From NCBI GenBank assembly GCA_905147135.1, contig LR990050.1, positions 8,988,001 through 9,052,000 on the forward strand: 64,000 bases of DNA. Direction: 5' to 3'. How positions within the stretch are numbered: position 1 is the stretch's first letter; the number at the start of each line of letters is the position of its first letter. Positions 23,327 through 43,465 of this stretch are shown here, one piece after another. The stretch is from Blastobasis lacticolella. Taxonomy: Eukaryota; Arthropoda; Insecta; Lepidoptera; Blastobasidae. The translations under genes and the position numbers were made by a program. The notes beneath the pieces were generated by a model. The model saw only the letters and a program-made list of their open reading frames with translations, was not told the DNA's origin and did not search any database.

Positions 23327-23375
23327 TAGTGAGTGGTTAGGATTGCTTTAGATACCTATTGGAAAACTGCTCATT
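23327..23375 (+). mobile_element. MITE family 1, 3' end fragment (E)
   Basis: TAGTGAGTGGTTAGGATTGC followed by TTTAGATACCTATTGG and AAAACTGCTCATT matches only the right 49 bases of copies A-D. Confidence 0.75.
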
Positions 23376-23738
23376 TGCCAATAATTTGAAATCTATCTTT
23401 AGGTAAAGCATTTCAATTATTGCAAATTCACACTATTACGATGCATATTTTTGTCACAATTTCTAAAATTGATTCCCCTAGATTAGAATGTGTGTAAAAG
23501 CACCTTTAGCACAACTTGTGGAAATAACTACCACACCTCAAATATAGTATACACTGTGGTAATTTTTGATTGTGACGTTTCTGTGACGCTTGCTTGCTTG
23601 CTTCTTCTTGTCGCTTGTCTTGATTTCGCGCCCGGCGATTCGGAAAAACGTGAATAACTGAAATGTCTCTCTCGAATCTGTGTGATTGAAATCAGATCTA
23701 ATATTCGTTAAACTAAAGTTACGTTTATCAGTATTATC

Positions 23739-30977
<7,239 letters not shown>

Positions 30978-31350
30978 AGAAACGTGAAAGCACCTATGCT
31001 TTTATAATCGCCACAGAACAATTGTTACAAATTAGTGTGCTAGTTGTAAGTCTTTTTAAGTATACACTTTATTTAATGCAAATTGTATTGTTTGTTGTAA
31101 TGTGGAAGTACCTATCGATTAGTAGTATTTATCATTCTGCCACAGCTATTTAGTTAAGTGCATCTATTTGTAGCTTTCTTCACTTGTATACTAATTTATT
31201 CGTGGACGTAATTTGATCTGACATTCCTTTTTGATTATGTTTTCCGTAATTTAACTGTAATGTTTTACTCGCAGATTGTAGTTTGTGCTAAAGGTATTCT
31301 GTGCTGGTGCACAATTGATTTGAGAGATTTTGCTAATATTTTGTATTGAT

Positions 31351-31356
31351 AATAAA
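31351..31356 (+). terminator. Iswi polyadenylation signal AATAAA
   Basis: Canonical AATAAA about 375 bases after the Iswi stop codon; it is the first full AATAAA noted in the 3' flank. Confidence 0.5.
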
Positions 31357-33940
31357 GTGGCAAATGTATATTTTGTTTCAATCGTATCGATAATGTCTTG
31401 AGTAAGATCTTCCCAACTGATACCTACCTCCCGAATACTCGCTCTGACTGGGCAAAGGGTACGTAGAACCTCTACCTGTCTGTCATAGCATGCCATTTTA
31501 GAGCTAAAACAAAAATGGCCGTGTTTGAAGATAACTTCTCTTCCATGTCTAACTATAAATGACTCTTTCATTCAATGGCGATGATTATAAAATTAAACCT
31601 TAATAACATATATATAGACACTTCAGCTACAAGCACTAGTAATATGTAGTGTTTAAGTTTAGTACCTATATAGTTTAGTCTGTGTAGAGGGATCTGGCTG
31701 GCGGATTGAGGTCATCGAAGTCGCTAATCAAGGTTTGCCAAGAATACAGAATTCTCTTGGCTTTAAGCAGAAACCCAAATGTTGTTGAGATATTTGTATT
31801 GTGGTGCTGTCGGTGTACGTACTTTGCAAGTGCGCATCGATGTAGCTGTTATTGCCAGTGCATCGCCAAATTTGCTATGTCTTCAATATGGTCATATGGC
31901 GTTTGAGTTGTGATCGTCCATCTCTGCAAGCCCTTCATTCTGGTTACACTATCTCTCAAGAGATTCAGGCAAACTTAAATTTGCATCTGGTCACGCCCTC
32001 TACTAGCGAAAGTTTGTGTGTTTCTTACCTCTTCACGTCTAAACAGATTTGGATGAATTTGATAGGTAGGTTAGGGTCTGGAATAAAACAGGTTGATCTT
32101 TATATGGGTGAGCTTCTTTTTAGCTGCGGTTTGGCCAGTCCTTGACGCAGTCATGCGTCGGGTTTTTGACGCGTGCTGTGCTGTCCACACCGAAGCTCAA
32201 AATACGCTCACGCTCATGCGTAATTTTTTTACAGACTACGAGACAGTCGCGTCTTTTACGTCGACTGGGTGGTCGCATCCCTGAGAACGACGCCATGCAA
32301 TTTACGTTTTGTGATTTTGGCGCAGCTCATTGACGCAGTTTTAGCGTATTTTGAGCTACAGCGTCAAAATTGAGACAAGTCCTACAGCGAATACGTAGCG
32401 ACAGCGTATTTTGGAAAGTCATTTATATCGAAGTAGATGTTTGACGATAATATTTAATAATTAAAACTCTTCTCTAACTGACTGATTCAGATTATGATTG
32501 ACTACCGTTTAATAAAGAATTAATTCTTGGGTTCCTAATGCAAATGACAAGCAGGTGTTTATTAAATATTTCTGGTATTTAGGTAATTTCTTTAATCATA
32601 TAGTTTTTGGCGGGTGATAAAAACTAAATGTATCAAACTATTCTTATCTGGTAAGAGGATACAAATCAATTAAATGTTATAGAAGAAATAATTCCTTAAA
32701 ACTAAGACGATATCAATATAAAACATTGCAATTAATTAGTAAAATATTTACTATAATGATTAAAAAATAATACTAATGCTAGGACTTAACTAGAAGCTAC
32801 CCATCAGTAATATGAAGGAGTCAAAGTTCTAAATTTAATCATCAAAATATCTGTGAGTTACACAATTATGACGTCTAGTATAGCGAGCACTTACGTAAGC
32901 AGTGTATATTTATATTACAACAGATTTCAATATTTTATGTGTGAAATAAATAAACGCGATGCCGTTAACCTAGATGATCTATACTATAGCATAATTTTTA
33001 ATAATGTGATTACATGAGACTTCGCCGTACAGTTACAGCCTAAAATATTTGAACATTATAATACCATACCTTGTAAAATAGGTAATCCTAAATAAAAAGA
33101 AATATAAGAAAGTCATTACGAAATGATCGGCACTAGTGTTCACATATTTTGTGCTGTCACCGTATGTTTTAATATCTAACACTGTCTATTTTAAAATATC
33201 TTTTGCGTGATTTATTTCATTAGTCCTACAGCAAATAAATGCAAGAGTTTTTCATACTATTAATCAGTTCACAAACACAAAGTGACCAATTACAAAGTGC
33301 CCTGTATCCCGCTGTCGTGCCAAGCAACGGCGCGTCGTGAATCTGCGACATAGATTTGTCGCAATAAAGTCCTTATAAAATGTTATTATGCTTTTTACCG
33401 TTTGGGCTCAAAACATCTAATTCCTGTTTCTAATTATAATAAACATTAGATTAATATACCACTAAAAATTTAAGAACAGTGGCAGGGTTTTATACGATAT
33501 CTAACCTATTACACATGTAATGTTTTACAGGGGTCGGTGAAATCTACAGTTACAATATTAAATCGTCTATGTCATAGTTGATAAAAAAAGTATATACTAA
33601 ACTTAATTTTTGCTGTGCATCTACAACCGTCATAACCAATTGTCGCCTGTAAATCGAGCACAATATGTATAATCGGCAAATAAAGTGGTTTATCATCCCA
33701 AGTTGAAGTTCAGTTGCTTTAACCGCAAGGTTGAATTTCCTTTGTAAACATTCAGCGCTGAGCCTCCCTGACATTTTGGTTACACGGGAAATTTTGTGAT
33801 AACTGATAAATCACTTCATGGCCGACATTGGGTCGCGGTGTCCTGCCGTTATCAGTCAGACGGCCAGGGGAAAATTGGTTTGAGAGTCGTAGTGGTGGCA
33901 ATACACCCGAACTCACGCAAGTGTACTGACACCAAGACGT
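31357..33940. other. Intergenic DNA between Iswi and CNOT7, with an inverted repeat
   Basis: No coding gene is supported. A perfect 15-base inverted pair, AGCTCAAAATACGCT at 32194-32208 and AGCGTATTTTGAGCT at 32343-32357, sits in a GACGC-rich block (32130-32420) that looks like a decayed MITE. A minus-strand frame at 31251-31571 overlaps the Iswi 3' end and has no known domain. The rest is AT-rich and may include the CNOT7 3' UTR. Confidence 0.35.
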
Positions 33941-33944
33941 ACAG

Positions 33945-34116
33945 CGGGGCTGGCTATCTCAGTGGACAACTGAATTTGACATTAGATAATCTTACGCTTC
34001 TCTAATTTTGTATTCGATATGGCCAGTGGCCAACGTAGATGACGTAGTGTACAATTTACGTTTATCAAATGTCACATTCAGTTGCCCACTGATTTAGCCA
34101 ATAGCCCCGCAGAGCA
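33945..34116. mobile_element. MITE family 4 copy
   Basis: GGGGCTGGCTATCTCAGTGG then ACAACTGAATTTGACA at the left and CAGTTGCCCACTGATTTAGC then CAATAGCCCCGC at the right form inverted ends. The core GATGACGTAGTGTACAATTT is shared with the Iswi intron 15 copy. Confidence 0.75.
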
Positions 34117-34671
34117 ATGACATGCCATGACAGCATGAGACTATGTGTCAAGTATAGTTCTCGTCACGTAAAAAGAACGCTGAGTGGAGTGGGGATACGT
34201 GTTCCCTTCATACCTATTAAGCGGCATAGACATGGTGAGTATGCCGCAGCGAATGGTTCGTCACGCATGCTTCGGGCTGTATGGACGTGCATTGCGACAT
34301 ACGCGCATTGTGAGGCAATTATAGTACTGCCTGAGCGCGAGCTGCGCGTCTCGTGTGGATGGGTGTTAAATGCATGAACGTTCTGATAATTACAATAAAT
34401 GTAAAAACTCACGGAGTCAAATACCATAGCAGCGTGCGTGGGAGCTGGAGCATGTGCCGTTCTGATAAATGTTGACGCATCAATGCCACAGGTACTTTTT
34501 TAAACTTTCAGCATTATTTTTCCGTGACGAGAACGTAGGTAAACTTGTCGGTGTAAAGTTTACGCCAACAAGACACATATGAACTGTAAAGTTATGGGTT
34601 AAACTGCGAAGTTACGGGTTGTCAGCGTTGGGCGCTGGGCGGCGCGCCTGGGGTCGCGCTGCCGCCTCGGA

Positions 34672-37600
34672 TCAGGACGAGTTCCCGTTCTCGCCGTTGT
34701 CCTGGAAGTTGTTCACGTTCACGGAGAACGGCGCCCCCAGACCGTACAGGTGACCGCTCGAGCTCTCTATGTTGTCGTCGAAGAAAATCTGCAATTTTAT
34801 TCTTCGTTACTGTTCCGACAGTCTCTTGGAGTTGGTTCTCATTTAAGTGCTCCATAGTGAACTAAGGAGGTCTTGGAAAAGACCCGGGAGGCTACTGAAT
34901 TTATTATTAAATTGGTATGGTCATACATAGGCTCTTCGGAGTTATTAGATTTATTACTTTCATTTACATTCTAGTACATGGAATACATTACCATGACCTG
35001 GGCCCTAAAACCTTGTATAAACAATTTGAATGATGAATAACTCATATCAATAAAATTGATGTTTATTCAGACCAACTTCAGGAGTTACCAATGCTCCTAC
35101 TGTGAGGGAAGACATCGTGATATAACCTGCACATTGAGGCGACTGACTGCGTAGCCATGATCTAATCTGGTCAGGAACCCATGGAAGCAGGGTCACGGAG
35201 GTTAGATGGCTGTCGCTCCGCTGTAATTATCTGATCTGCCAAATCTGGAGACTATAGTCGCCTAGCGACAGCTAGTCACTCAATTGACACTGCTTAGGTA
35301 TAACACATAGTCCATTCGCGTTAAGAAAATAATGAGTAAATGTGTGTAAAAAATTCAAACAATATAAAATACATTAACTTAATTTACTTGACTTTTATTG
35401 TCTTAAAATTAAAATAAAATCAAGGATATCTCTTTGCTTAGCAGTCAGTGTAGTATTTGCTGTTTATTCCAAAAGGCGAGGTACTCATTTTTATTACTTT
35501 CTGCCGTCAACTGGTCACTGTGAACTAAAGTTTCTAATTTATTACGACCCCATTGGTCGCGGGGCGGGGCCGGGCTAGGCAGGCGGAAAACGATGACTCA
35601 CTATTTTCTTATCGTGAATGACCTATAGTAGGAGCAGGACATTCATTGACTTACCTCTTTAATTTTGAAGAAAGCCATTCCAGTGAGATGAGAGTCGGAG
35701 CCGGCCTGGTGCTGAGGCCCCACGCGCCGCAGCTCCAGCTGGTCTGCGACCTCTTGAAGCCCACCCTTTAGATTTTTGCACAGTTTCATCAAGTACTGGA
35801 AAAATTACAAATTTCTTTTTAGAATTTAATGGGAGGTTTTCTAAAAGCCTAATAAAAAGAAAAATAATTGTTCAAAAAATTTCAATAGATGGCGTTGATG
35901 CAGCACGATTTTCAAATATCACTACAAAATGAGGCATTTTTGTTTGTTAATATTATCACTATTTAACAAACCATCTTTCCAAGTTGCTTGGGGATTTTCG
36001 TATTTGAGAATCGCCTTTGACTCATCGAGTCAAACACATTATTTTTTCAGAAAACCGCATATTCTTAATTACATCTCAATGAACAGTTTTTCAATAGGTA
36101 TCTAAAGCATTCCTAACCACTCACTAGATGGCGCCCCAACAATTTTGGTAATTAATAATCGATTGAAATAGGTTCTTAGCAAACGGGATATAAACACTGG
36201 GTACGTTGTGTTGGATAATATTGTATTTGCCAATAGTTTTCAACCATTTTAGAGGTTGTAATAACAATGGAACATAGTGCCAACTTCTATAAATATTTCT
36301 TTTTACACTTCGTTTAACCTTTAAAAGTTATGTTTATATTAATAAACATTTTATTTTTAAGTTTAGTATTAAGTAGTTGGCTGCATGAAATCACTGCCAC
36401 CATCATACAGACTATAAAAAGATTACCAAAATTGTAGGAGCGCCATCTATTGATGCTTTTTGAAACCAACTATCAATAACTACTGGAAAACTCCTCATTG
36501 ATGAAGACAAATAGACAATACTTACTTTTACGTCATATACTGTTGGGAAGTACAGCCGCAAGCTCTCAAAGAAATCATTTTCATCTTGAGGTAGGTTTTG
36601 GTCTGTCAGCAATTTCAGTAAATAACCGAAATCATAGCCAGAGTGAAAACTTAACCATTTGATGTTGTCCATCAGAACAAGACCTGTAGAAATAACATTA
36701 AAATATTGAAATTGTACAACAATAAATATAATAAAAGGTGTGAAGTATGCATGTTTCATTAACAAAACCATTAATTTTAAAATAACATGTACATACCCGA
36801 AGACATCAGTAACTCTGCAAACTCTAAAGGCTCAATGCCATCTTCTTCATGTTTTCTGAACTGCAACCCCGAGTTTTGTAACAAGTCGATGGAGTCTTGA
36901 GCATACATGTCTTCCCTGAAAATAACATAATTATTTATACCAAGATAATAACAAACATGTAGGCTGAGCGGCATTGGCGTTTTACCACATTTTTTTTATA
37001 CCACTAACGTGCGGTGCAACAAGCTTACGGCCTGCCTGATGGTAAGTAGTCACCGCAACCTATGAACGTTTGCAATACCAGGGGTATTACCTAAGTGTTG
37101 CAGTTTAGAGGGGAAACGTTACTTTGGCAACAAATCGGAAAATTGGATCCTATTAAAGGATTTTAATATCAAATCAAACTCCATGACCCTGCTACCAGGG
37201 GAACCTGACCATATTAAATCATGGTTACACATTCAGTCGCCTGAATGTGCAGGTTTCATCACAATGTTTTCCCTCACCGTAAGAGCATTGGTTAGCATTC
37301 AACCAATGTGCATAACTCGGACAAGTGTCATGTCAAGTCAAGAGTAATTGGTACATGACCGCAGTGGGATTCGAACCAGGTACCTCTCGCTTACGAGTCT
37401 TTACTGTAACCATTCGGCAACCGACGCTCTGTAATTTATTAATATGATAATTAATTTATGTTATTTAAATATAATTAAGAGTATAAGATGTTAAACATGA
37501 CTTACTGCAGGTTAAATTTGAAGTTAAATTGCCATGTAGTATATCCTGGAGGTGTTTTGCCATTTTCATCCATAAATGTTAACCCAAGTTGAATGATTCT

Positions 37601-40600
37601 CAACAGATCTACATTACACCTGAAAATTATTAATGAATCAATGAGTAATATAAAAATATTATTGCTTTATTTTATAACAGTCCGTAAGGATTTCAATCTC
37701 CAAATGAACCCTATTCTTTATAAATAAATAATTTTATTTTTATTTCCATTAATTGAACATTACATAACAGAAAAAAATACAATTTCAATGTCAATGTTTC
37801 TTATCAATAAGCCAGTAAAGTTTTCTCAGTTCTATGCCAAGAGCTTTCCTTTTCGTGAAAATATGTTTCTGCCATGTTAGACGCCTATCCAGGTACAGGC
37901 CCAGGTATCTAACATCCACAGCTTGTGTACAACAACTTCGTTCAATGTTACAGATGGGCATATTTTCCTGTGCAGAGTAAATGTCACGTGAACTGATTTT
38001 GTTTAGTTTGCCTTGATTTTCCAAGTCTTTGAGCCAATCCGATACCGTGTCGAGACTCTTTTGTAGTTTTCTTGAAGCAACATCAGGATCATCGTCGATT
38101 GCCAGAGCAGCGGTGTCGTCCGCGAACGTGCCAATCACCACACCCACCGTAATGGGCAAATCACTGGTGTACAGAAGGTAGAGTACTGGGCCCATGACAC
38201 TGCCTTGGGGAACTCCTGCATGTATGTCATACAAGTCTGACATACTTTTACCTTGCTTGACAAAGTAGTAACATTCTTTGAGGTAAGATTTAATAAAATG
38301 GTACTTATTTGTTGGCAGATTCTTCTTGATTTTGCATAGGAGTCCCTCGTGCCAAACACAATCAATGGCCTGTGATATATCTAAGAATTCTGTAGAGCAG
38401 TATTGTTTATTTTTAAAAGCCAGGTGAATATTCTCGACAAGCCTGTGCACCTGCTCAATGGTTACGTGTTTTTTTGTGCCACTTTCCATTGTGGAGGCAC
38501 AAATCCTCTCCACAAGATAGCATTAAACAGTTGAGTTAGATATAGTAAACCTTCATATGGTATTTTCTTTAATATTTCTGGTGTAATCAGATCATAGCCA
38601 GGCGCCTTGTTCAGGTAAATACGTTTGATGGCAGATTTCACCTCTGCAACAGAGAATTTATGAATTGGAGGGTCAAGTTGGTCTACTGTGCCAAGTATTG
38701 TCCCAACCTCTGCTACAGTTGATCTTATTTCGACCAATGCATTTGGAGTGAAAAAATTTCTGAGGTGCAAAGCAAAAGTGTTAGCTTTATCTGATTCACT
38801 ATTAGCCCATGCTTCATCTTCTCTCATTATAGGAGTAACCTGAGTGACTGGTCTCTTGCATTTTTTTGTAGCTTTCCAGAGACTATAATCCGAAGATTTT
38901 GTAGGATCAAGGTTTTGCAAATACTGGTGCAGAGTCTGGTTTTGGTCATCAAAAGGTGTTTCTTGAGTTCAGCTGTAAGGTGGTTGAAACTTTTTTATCG
39001 GAAGGGTGTCTCCTGTCACTGTTTTCTTGCTCTCCGTTTTTCAGTTAGTAGCTCGCGAAAGGAAGGCGAATGGTTAAGGTCACGCCAATCTGGAGTAGGG
39101 GGAGTTAAAGCCATGCTGATTGTTGAATGCACTCATTGAACTTTCCATCTGCTATGATGATGTTGCTATCTGATTTAAGCGGAACTGTCATGTCCAAGTT
39201 ACTCGCCACCAGAGACCTGAAGAGATTCCAGTGTGTTCAGTGGTTGTGCAGTCTGCACGGTACAGTTGGTATAACACTTCTATTGTAAACAATTTCAACA
39301 GGAGAATGAGTAGACAGGCAAAGTGCACACTGGATATGCCCTTCACTACACAAAAATCTATTAAGTCGGGGCTCTTTTTTCGATCCGATGGCCAATATGT
39401 TGGAGATCCATAGGAAATTGTGTTCAAATTCAAGCTTTGGGTAGCAAGTAATAGCTGTTGTCCTTCCGTTGTGGTAATGCGTGACCCCCAATAGGTATTT
39501 TTGCCATTGTAGTCGCCTCCAGCTATAAATCTGGGCCCAAGAGTTTTAAAAAAGTTTGTGTAGTCTGTGACTTTCAAACAAATTGGCTTCTGGACTTATG
39601 TCGATCACATCAGACTTTAAAAGATTAAAACAAAAATCTCCAAGAGACCTGCTAATCTAGCTATGCTGAGTGCTGAATGACAGAATGGAGGTGCTATTGG
39701 GCACCTACCTAGCAAGATCACCCTTCCACTCATAACAAACTGATAGATGTCGAAAAGAAAAAAGACAGATAGCAGTTAACAAAAAAAAGGAAAGTCAATG
39801 TGAATAAGCACTTTTCGCGCCATTGTAACATTCAATAAGAAATTACAGCTACAGGAGTGGGTACCACAACACGGCTAGCTAAAGTGTGCTCACGACACAG
39901 CTCATGCCATGAGACAATGTTTGTTTCCTTCTCTCAATATGTCTTTCATCTTGAAGATGAAAGGTATAGCAGTATCTATGTCGCACCTTTTCTCGCTTAT
40001 CGGGCCCGAGTGCACACTTGTGCTAGCCATGCTGGTCATACATTTCCTGGCATAATTTCCCTGTAGCTTACCTCAGTAATTGGTATTGGTAGTCCGCTGT
40101 AGATCTAAACTCTCCTATAGGTCTAGCCACTACTCCAGGAAACTCTGTGTCCATTGCCACCCAGTGGTATTTTTGTACAACCTTAAAAAGTCAGTTAATT
40201 TATAGTTATATTATTTACTAGCTTGTGCATTTTCTAGATAGTAGTAGTATAGAAATTGTTTTTATGGCAGCTTATCTTTAACCATTTTAAATGACTCCAC
40301 TAATGTACGAAAGCTAGTGCTACAGAGAGGTCAACCAGTATTTCTGGTTCTGCCCAACTGAATTAGATGAAAGTTGGCCTAGATTTTAAGTTGGTTTAAA
40401 TAGTTTGGTAGTTTACCAAACTGTTAAATCCCATCAAAATTTGTTAGGCACCATTTCCAAATTTCTCATAGTTTACCTGGTTTATTATGGTTCTACATCA
40501 GATGTTTTCAAAACAAATTATACCCTATATGTTGCTCACGCTTAATAGCTACACAACAAAAAGTTTCATTCAAATCCGTCATGTAGTTTCTGAGATTAAT

Positions 40601-40894
40601 GTGTACAAACAAACAATTTTAAAAATTGTTTGTTTGTATTCTATTACTATTCCTTCATCTCCCTAAATTTTTTTTTTAATATATTCAATGTACAGACACT
40701 ATTTTTACTGTGTTATTATATGTAAAGAAGATAGATATGGACCATATCTTAAATAATGTAAAATATCTAAACACTGTAAATTGTACCTTTCTAATAATCT
40801 GAAATTCTTCATGAAGGTTGTGATTCCAAACATCTTTAATACCACAGTCATTTGCTGGTAGTTGGGAAATAGATCCAAAACTAGCTGCTGGCAT
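34672..40894 (-). CDS. Pop2: CCR4-NOT deadenylase subunit CNOT7/CAF1 (Pop2)
   Basis: Seven minus-strand exons, all in frame: 40894-40787, 40181-40072, 37619-37506, 36915-36797, 36683-36526, 35795-35655, 34788-34672 (stop 34674-34672). They give 288 residues against about 285 for vertebrate CNOT7. The start [12 protein letters not shown] precedes the conserved DVW-N-HEEF segment. It is a DEDD-type 3'-5' exonuclease of the CCR4-NOT complex that shortens mRNA poly(A) tails. The four metal-binding acids are intact: Asp47 and Glu49 (AMDTEFPG), Asp168 (SGYDFGYL) and Asp237 ([15 protein letters not shown]). Intron 2 hosts a decayed Jockey-type retrotransposon and a SINE, and intron 5 a MITE 25 bases from exon 5. 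The symbol follows the Drosophila name (also called twin/CAF1 partner subunit); orthology to CNOT7 versus CNOT8 is not separable in insects, which have a single gene. Confidence 0.97.
35085..35275 (+). mobile_element. Headless SINE family B fragment in CNOT7 intron 6
   Basis: ACCAATGCTCCTACTGTGAG, CATGATCTAATCTGGTCAGG and GGGTCACGGAGGTTAGATGG match the body of 16471-16850 in the same order. The tRNA head is missing. Confidence 0.65.
36077..36500 (-). mobile_element. MITE family 1, copy D, in CNOT7 intron 5
   Basis: Full-length reverse copy, from CAATGAACAGTTTTTCAATA to GGAAAACTCCTCATTG. Both AGATGGCGC motifs are present (36124 and 36440 region). The end lies about 25 bases inside the intron from the donor of CNOT7 exon 5 (exon edge 36526). 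Confidence 0.85.
37160..37430 (-). mobile_element. tRNA-derived SINE, family B, in CNOT7 intron 3
   Basis: On the minus strand it begins AGAGCGTCGGTTGCCGAATG with GGTTCGAATCCCACTGCGG as B box, followed by the CCAATGCTCTTACGGTGAGG body and a GGGTCATGGAG end. It is collinear with 16471-16850. Confidence 0.7.
37720..39640 (-). pseudogene. Decayed Jockey-type non-LTR retrotransposon in CNOT7 intron 2
   Basis: Reading the minus strand from high to low coordinates: an endonuclease remnant at 39577-39188 ([28 protein letters not shown]), then the start of the reverse transcriptase at 38920-38462 ([26 protein letters not shown]), then its core at 38513-37791 ([20 protein letters not shown], and the catalytic FADDTAAL). 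The three parts lie in different frames, so the element is dead, but the core keeps the FADD box. The 3' tail is A-rich on the minus strand near 37740. It has the same orientation as the host gene. The clade call rests on the motif spacing. Confidence 0.85.
40475..40640 (+). repeat. RTE-tail-like repeat in CNOT7 intron 1
   Basis: TTTCATTCAAATCCGTCATG then TAGTTTCTGAGATTAATGTG resembles the conserved 3' ends of common lepidopteran repeats. It ends in a palindrome, CAAACAATTTTAAAAATTGT then TTGTTTG, at 40609-40637. Confidence 0.45.
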
Positions 40895-41279
40895 CTATAT
40901 AGAGAAAAAGGAAGAAATAAGTAAATATCAGTAGAAATTAAATAGCAATAAGATAATGTTAGAATTATTAATGAAGCATTTAGAAACAGAACTGCTAATG
41001 TAGGCTTTTTGTAATTCTTTAGTTAAACTATTACATACAATGTATACTTTATAGAATAACAATAAATTACCATTTTAGTGAGTTAACTTCTTATTTTTTT
41101 GGAAGAATTCTGCCAAGACCTGGTTAAAACACACACTCGACACGGCACACGGCAGGTAAACACAAACCAAATGACTACAGACTTCTGTATGCTGGTGTTT
41201 CAGGCTAACAGAACATACCACGACTAAAGGACATAAAGAGCGACCATGACAACTGTCGGAGGTAAATTGTTTTTGCACC

Positions 41280-42300
41280 TACCCTGTATCTATTGTCTGC
41301 TTCTAAATGTGCAGAGTCGTCAGATTTTTTCGACGCCGTGGTTTTAATTTTTGTATATTATTACAAGCGCGAAAAAGTCAGCACTTGACAGCCATAAACA
41401 AATTTGCTAATTTCAAGTTATTTGTCAGTTTTCAGACAGTATGAGACTTTGTGTATATTAGAAAAATTAACACAATGATAAACGAAAAATACTAATGTTG
41501 AAGAAGTAATAAGAACGTAATATTTTGCATTTATATCGGGATTAAAATAAAATTAATTTTTTCTTGCGAGTTGCGTTATTTGAAGGATGAATGATTGATT
41601 GAATTTGATTGACATTGACGGATCAGTCGTGGGATTGGAGTGATAAATAACACAGACATACAAGGTTCAGTCGGTCCAATCGCAATGCCACGTCCGCGGC
41701 GTGTCCGCCACAGCTAGAGAGTATTTTATGGTCGTTTTTAACCGCGGGCGCATAAAGAAGGGTTATAAAAGTTTGACGCATGTTTGACGAGTGTATCTAC
41801 CTGTGGCATCATAGCTTCTAATATGTTCTATATAAATATATAGAATGGCCCGATTTCGGTGCGTTTTTCTTAATTTAAAAACCTTTGTTTCATTAAAATT
41901 GGTGCGGTATTTCGGTAAATATTTGAGTTCCTTTATGTATTTACTTGGGGATTTTCTGATATCTGTTGTTTAGAGTTATTAAACGAATAGTAATATTCTT
42001 TATTGATAAACCATCCATACGTGATTAAAATGTGCCTCTACTCAGGAGAACGAGTGAGAGTGAGAGAGAAATATAATTTGATTGTATGGCGGTATTTTTA
42101 AGTTCACAAATTCTGTAATAGACTGTAGTCGAGAAATACCTTAATGTGATTAATGGATATTTTTAATATCTTGTGAGCTCACGAGTGGAATGAAACGTAG
42201 CCCATGGTGTTTGCAAAAAACATACATACCGAATTTCATCATAATTGATGCAGTGTTTAAGCTGTGACAGAGTTACTCTCGTATTTTTAATATTAAAGTA
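41280..42300. other. 5' flank of CNOT7 and unassigned DNA
   Basis: A splice-donor-like CTACC/CTGTATC on the minus strand near 41280 may mark a non-coding first exon of CNOT7, but no pairing was proved. The rest is AT-rich. No other gene was seen. Confidence 0.3.
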
Positions 42301-43430
42301 GGGATCACCCTCCAAGTCCACTCAATCCGCTCGTGCGAGAGGCAGCTGCCTACTCTCCCCGCCCGGTCTCCGGTCACGTGGTGCGGAGACCGAGACACGT
42401 CCTCACGGATCCCCCCGACGAACTGTCGAGCGCCCTGAACCTCCTCCTGGAGGCTCGGGACGACTCGACAGAGCCCCCCTCCCTGCCGTTTCAGCAGCCC
42501 CCGTAGGCCCCCAATCCCAACCCACAGCAGCGGGACCCTCTTCTGGGGTCTCGCTATAAATTCTCCAGCGTATGCTCCGTAAGGAGTGACGTTGAGCGCA
42601 CCCCGTCCCTACGGGGTGTAGCATCCGATGAAACCTGAAAAGCCCTTATGGCTACAGGTGCTCCCAGGGGGTGTTTAGTACGTATGCGCCTAGGTTCTTT
42701 TTTTTGGCGAGTCGTGCATAACCAGTCCGGCCGGCCGACTGGAACTCAGGAGAGTTCACCTCCTCCCTCCCAACCGCTATACCGGAGGGTGCCCATTCCT
42801 ATGCGTTGGGCACAAAAAAAAAATCCAAGTCCAGTCCAAGGAACACTCCTTTCCATCTCAAGAAGTATCGGGATCCTTGGTGTCAACATATCGGATAGCG
42901 TGCGATTCCGGAGTCACCAAGGTAAGGCCAAACTGGCTTCGAAGAAGCTTGAAGTGTTTAACCGGTCCAAGCGATACTTGACCCCAGAGCAGCGCCTGCT
43001 GCTCCACAAGACACAGGTGCGGCCTCATATGGAGTATTGTTCCCATCTTTGGGCCGGCGAAACTGCCGACCTGCTTAATCATCTGGACTCCATATAGAGA
43101 CGCACCGTACGAATTGTCGATGATCCTATACAAACAAACAAGTTAGAATCACTGACTAACCGAAGGGACTTTGGTCCCTGTGTGTGTTCTATCGGCTGTA
43201 ATGGGGAGTGTTCCGAGGAACTTTTCGATCTGGTTCCCACAGCACAATTCCGTCATCGCACCACCCGCCGTGGGCTGAGTAGTCATCCCCACTACGTAGA
43301 CTCTCTGTTGGTCACCACGCGAAGGTTCGAAAGAAGGTTTCTCGCTCGTACAGTATTTCCTTTGGACGATGACATGGGATCGTTCAAGAGGTATATTAGA
43401 GGTCTCTTCAGAGACTTTCCGGCTACCTAC
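42300..43430 (+). pseudogene. CR1/Jockey-like retrotransposon C-terminal region
   Basis: From 42850 the plus strand encodes a typical reverse-transcriptase tail: LGVNISDSVRFRSHQGKAKL, RYLTPEQRLLLHKTQVRPHM then EYCSHLWAG, and in a second frame FRHRTTRRGLSSHPHYVD then TTRRFERRFL and MGSFKRYIRGLF. A frameshift lies near 43090-43180. The GC-rich 42300-42840 stretch probably belongs to the same element. The 3' UTR, ending near 43930 with GAAAATAAAAATAAATATTT, is interrupted by the fold-back element at 43466-43868. Confidence 0.75.
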
Positions 43431-43465
43431 TTGTCCTTGTCCACTTCGCTGGGTCTTCGGCATCC

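Noticed and set aside
31251..31571. Minus-strand ORF of 106 codons over the Iswi 3' end
   Set aside because: Antisense to the Iswi 3' UTR, with no domain or splice partner; could be a real antisense gene but nothing supports it.
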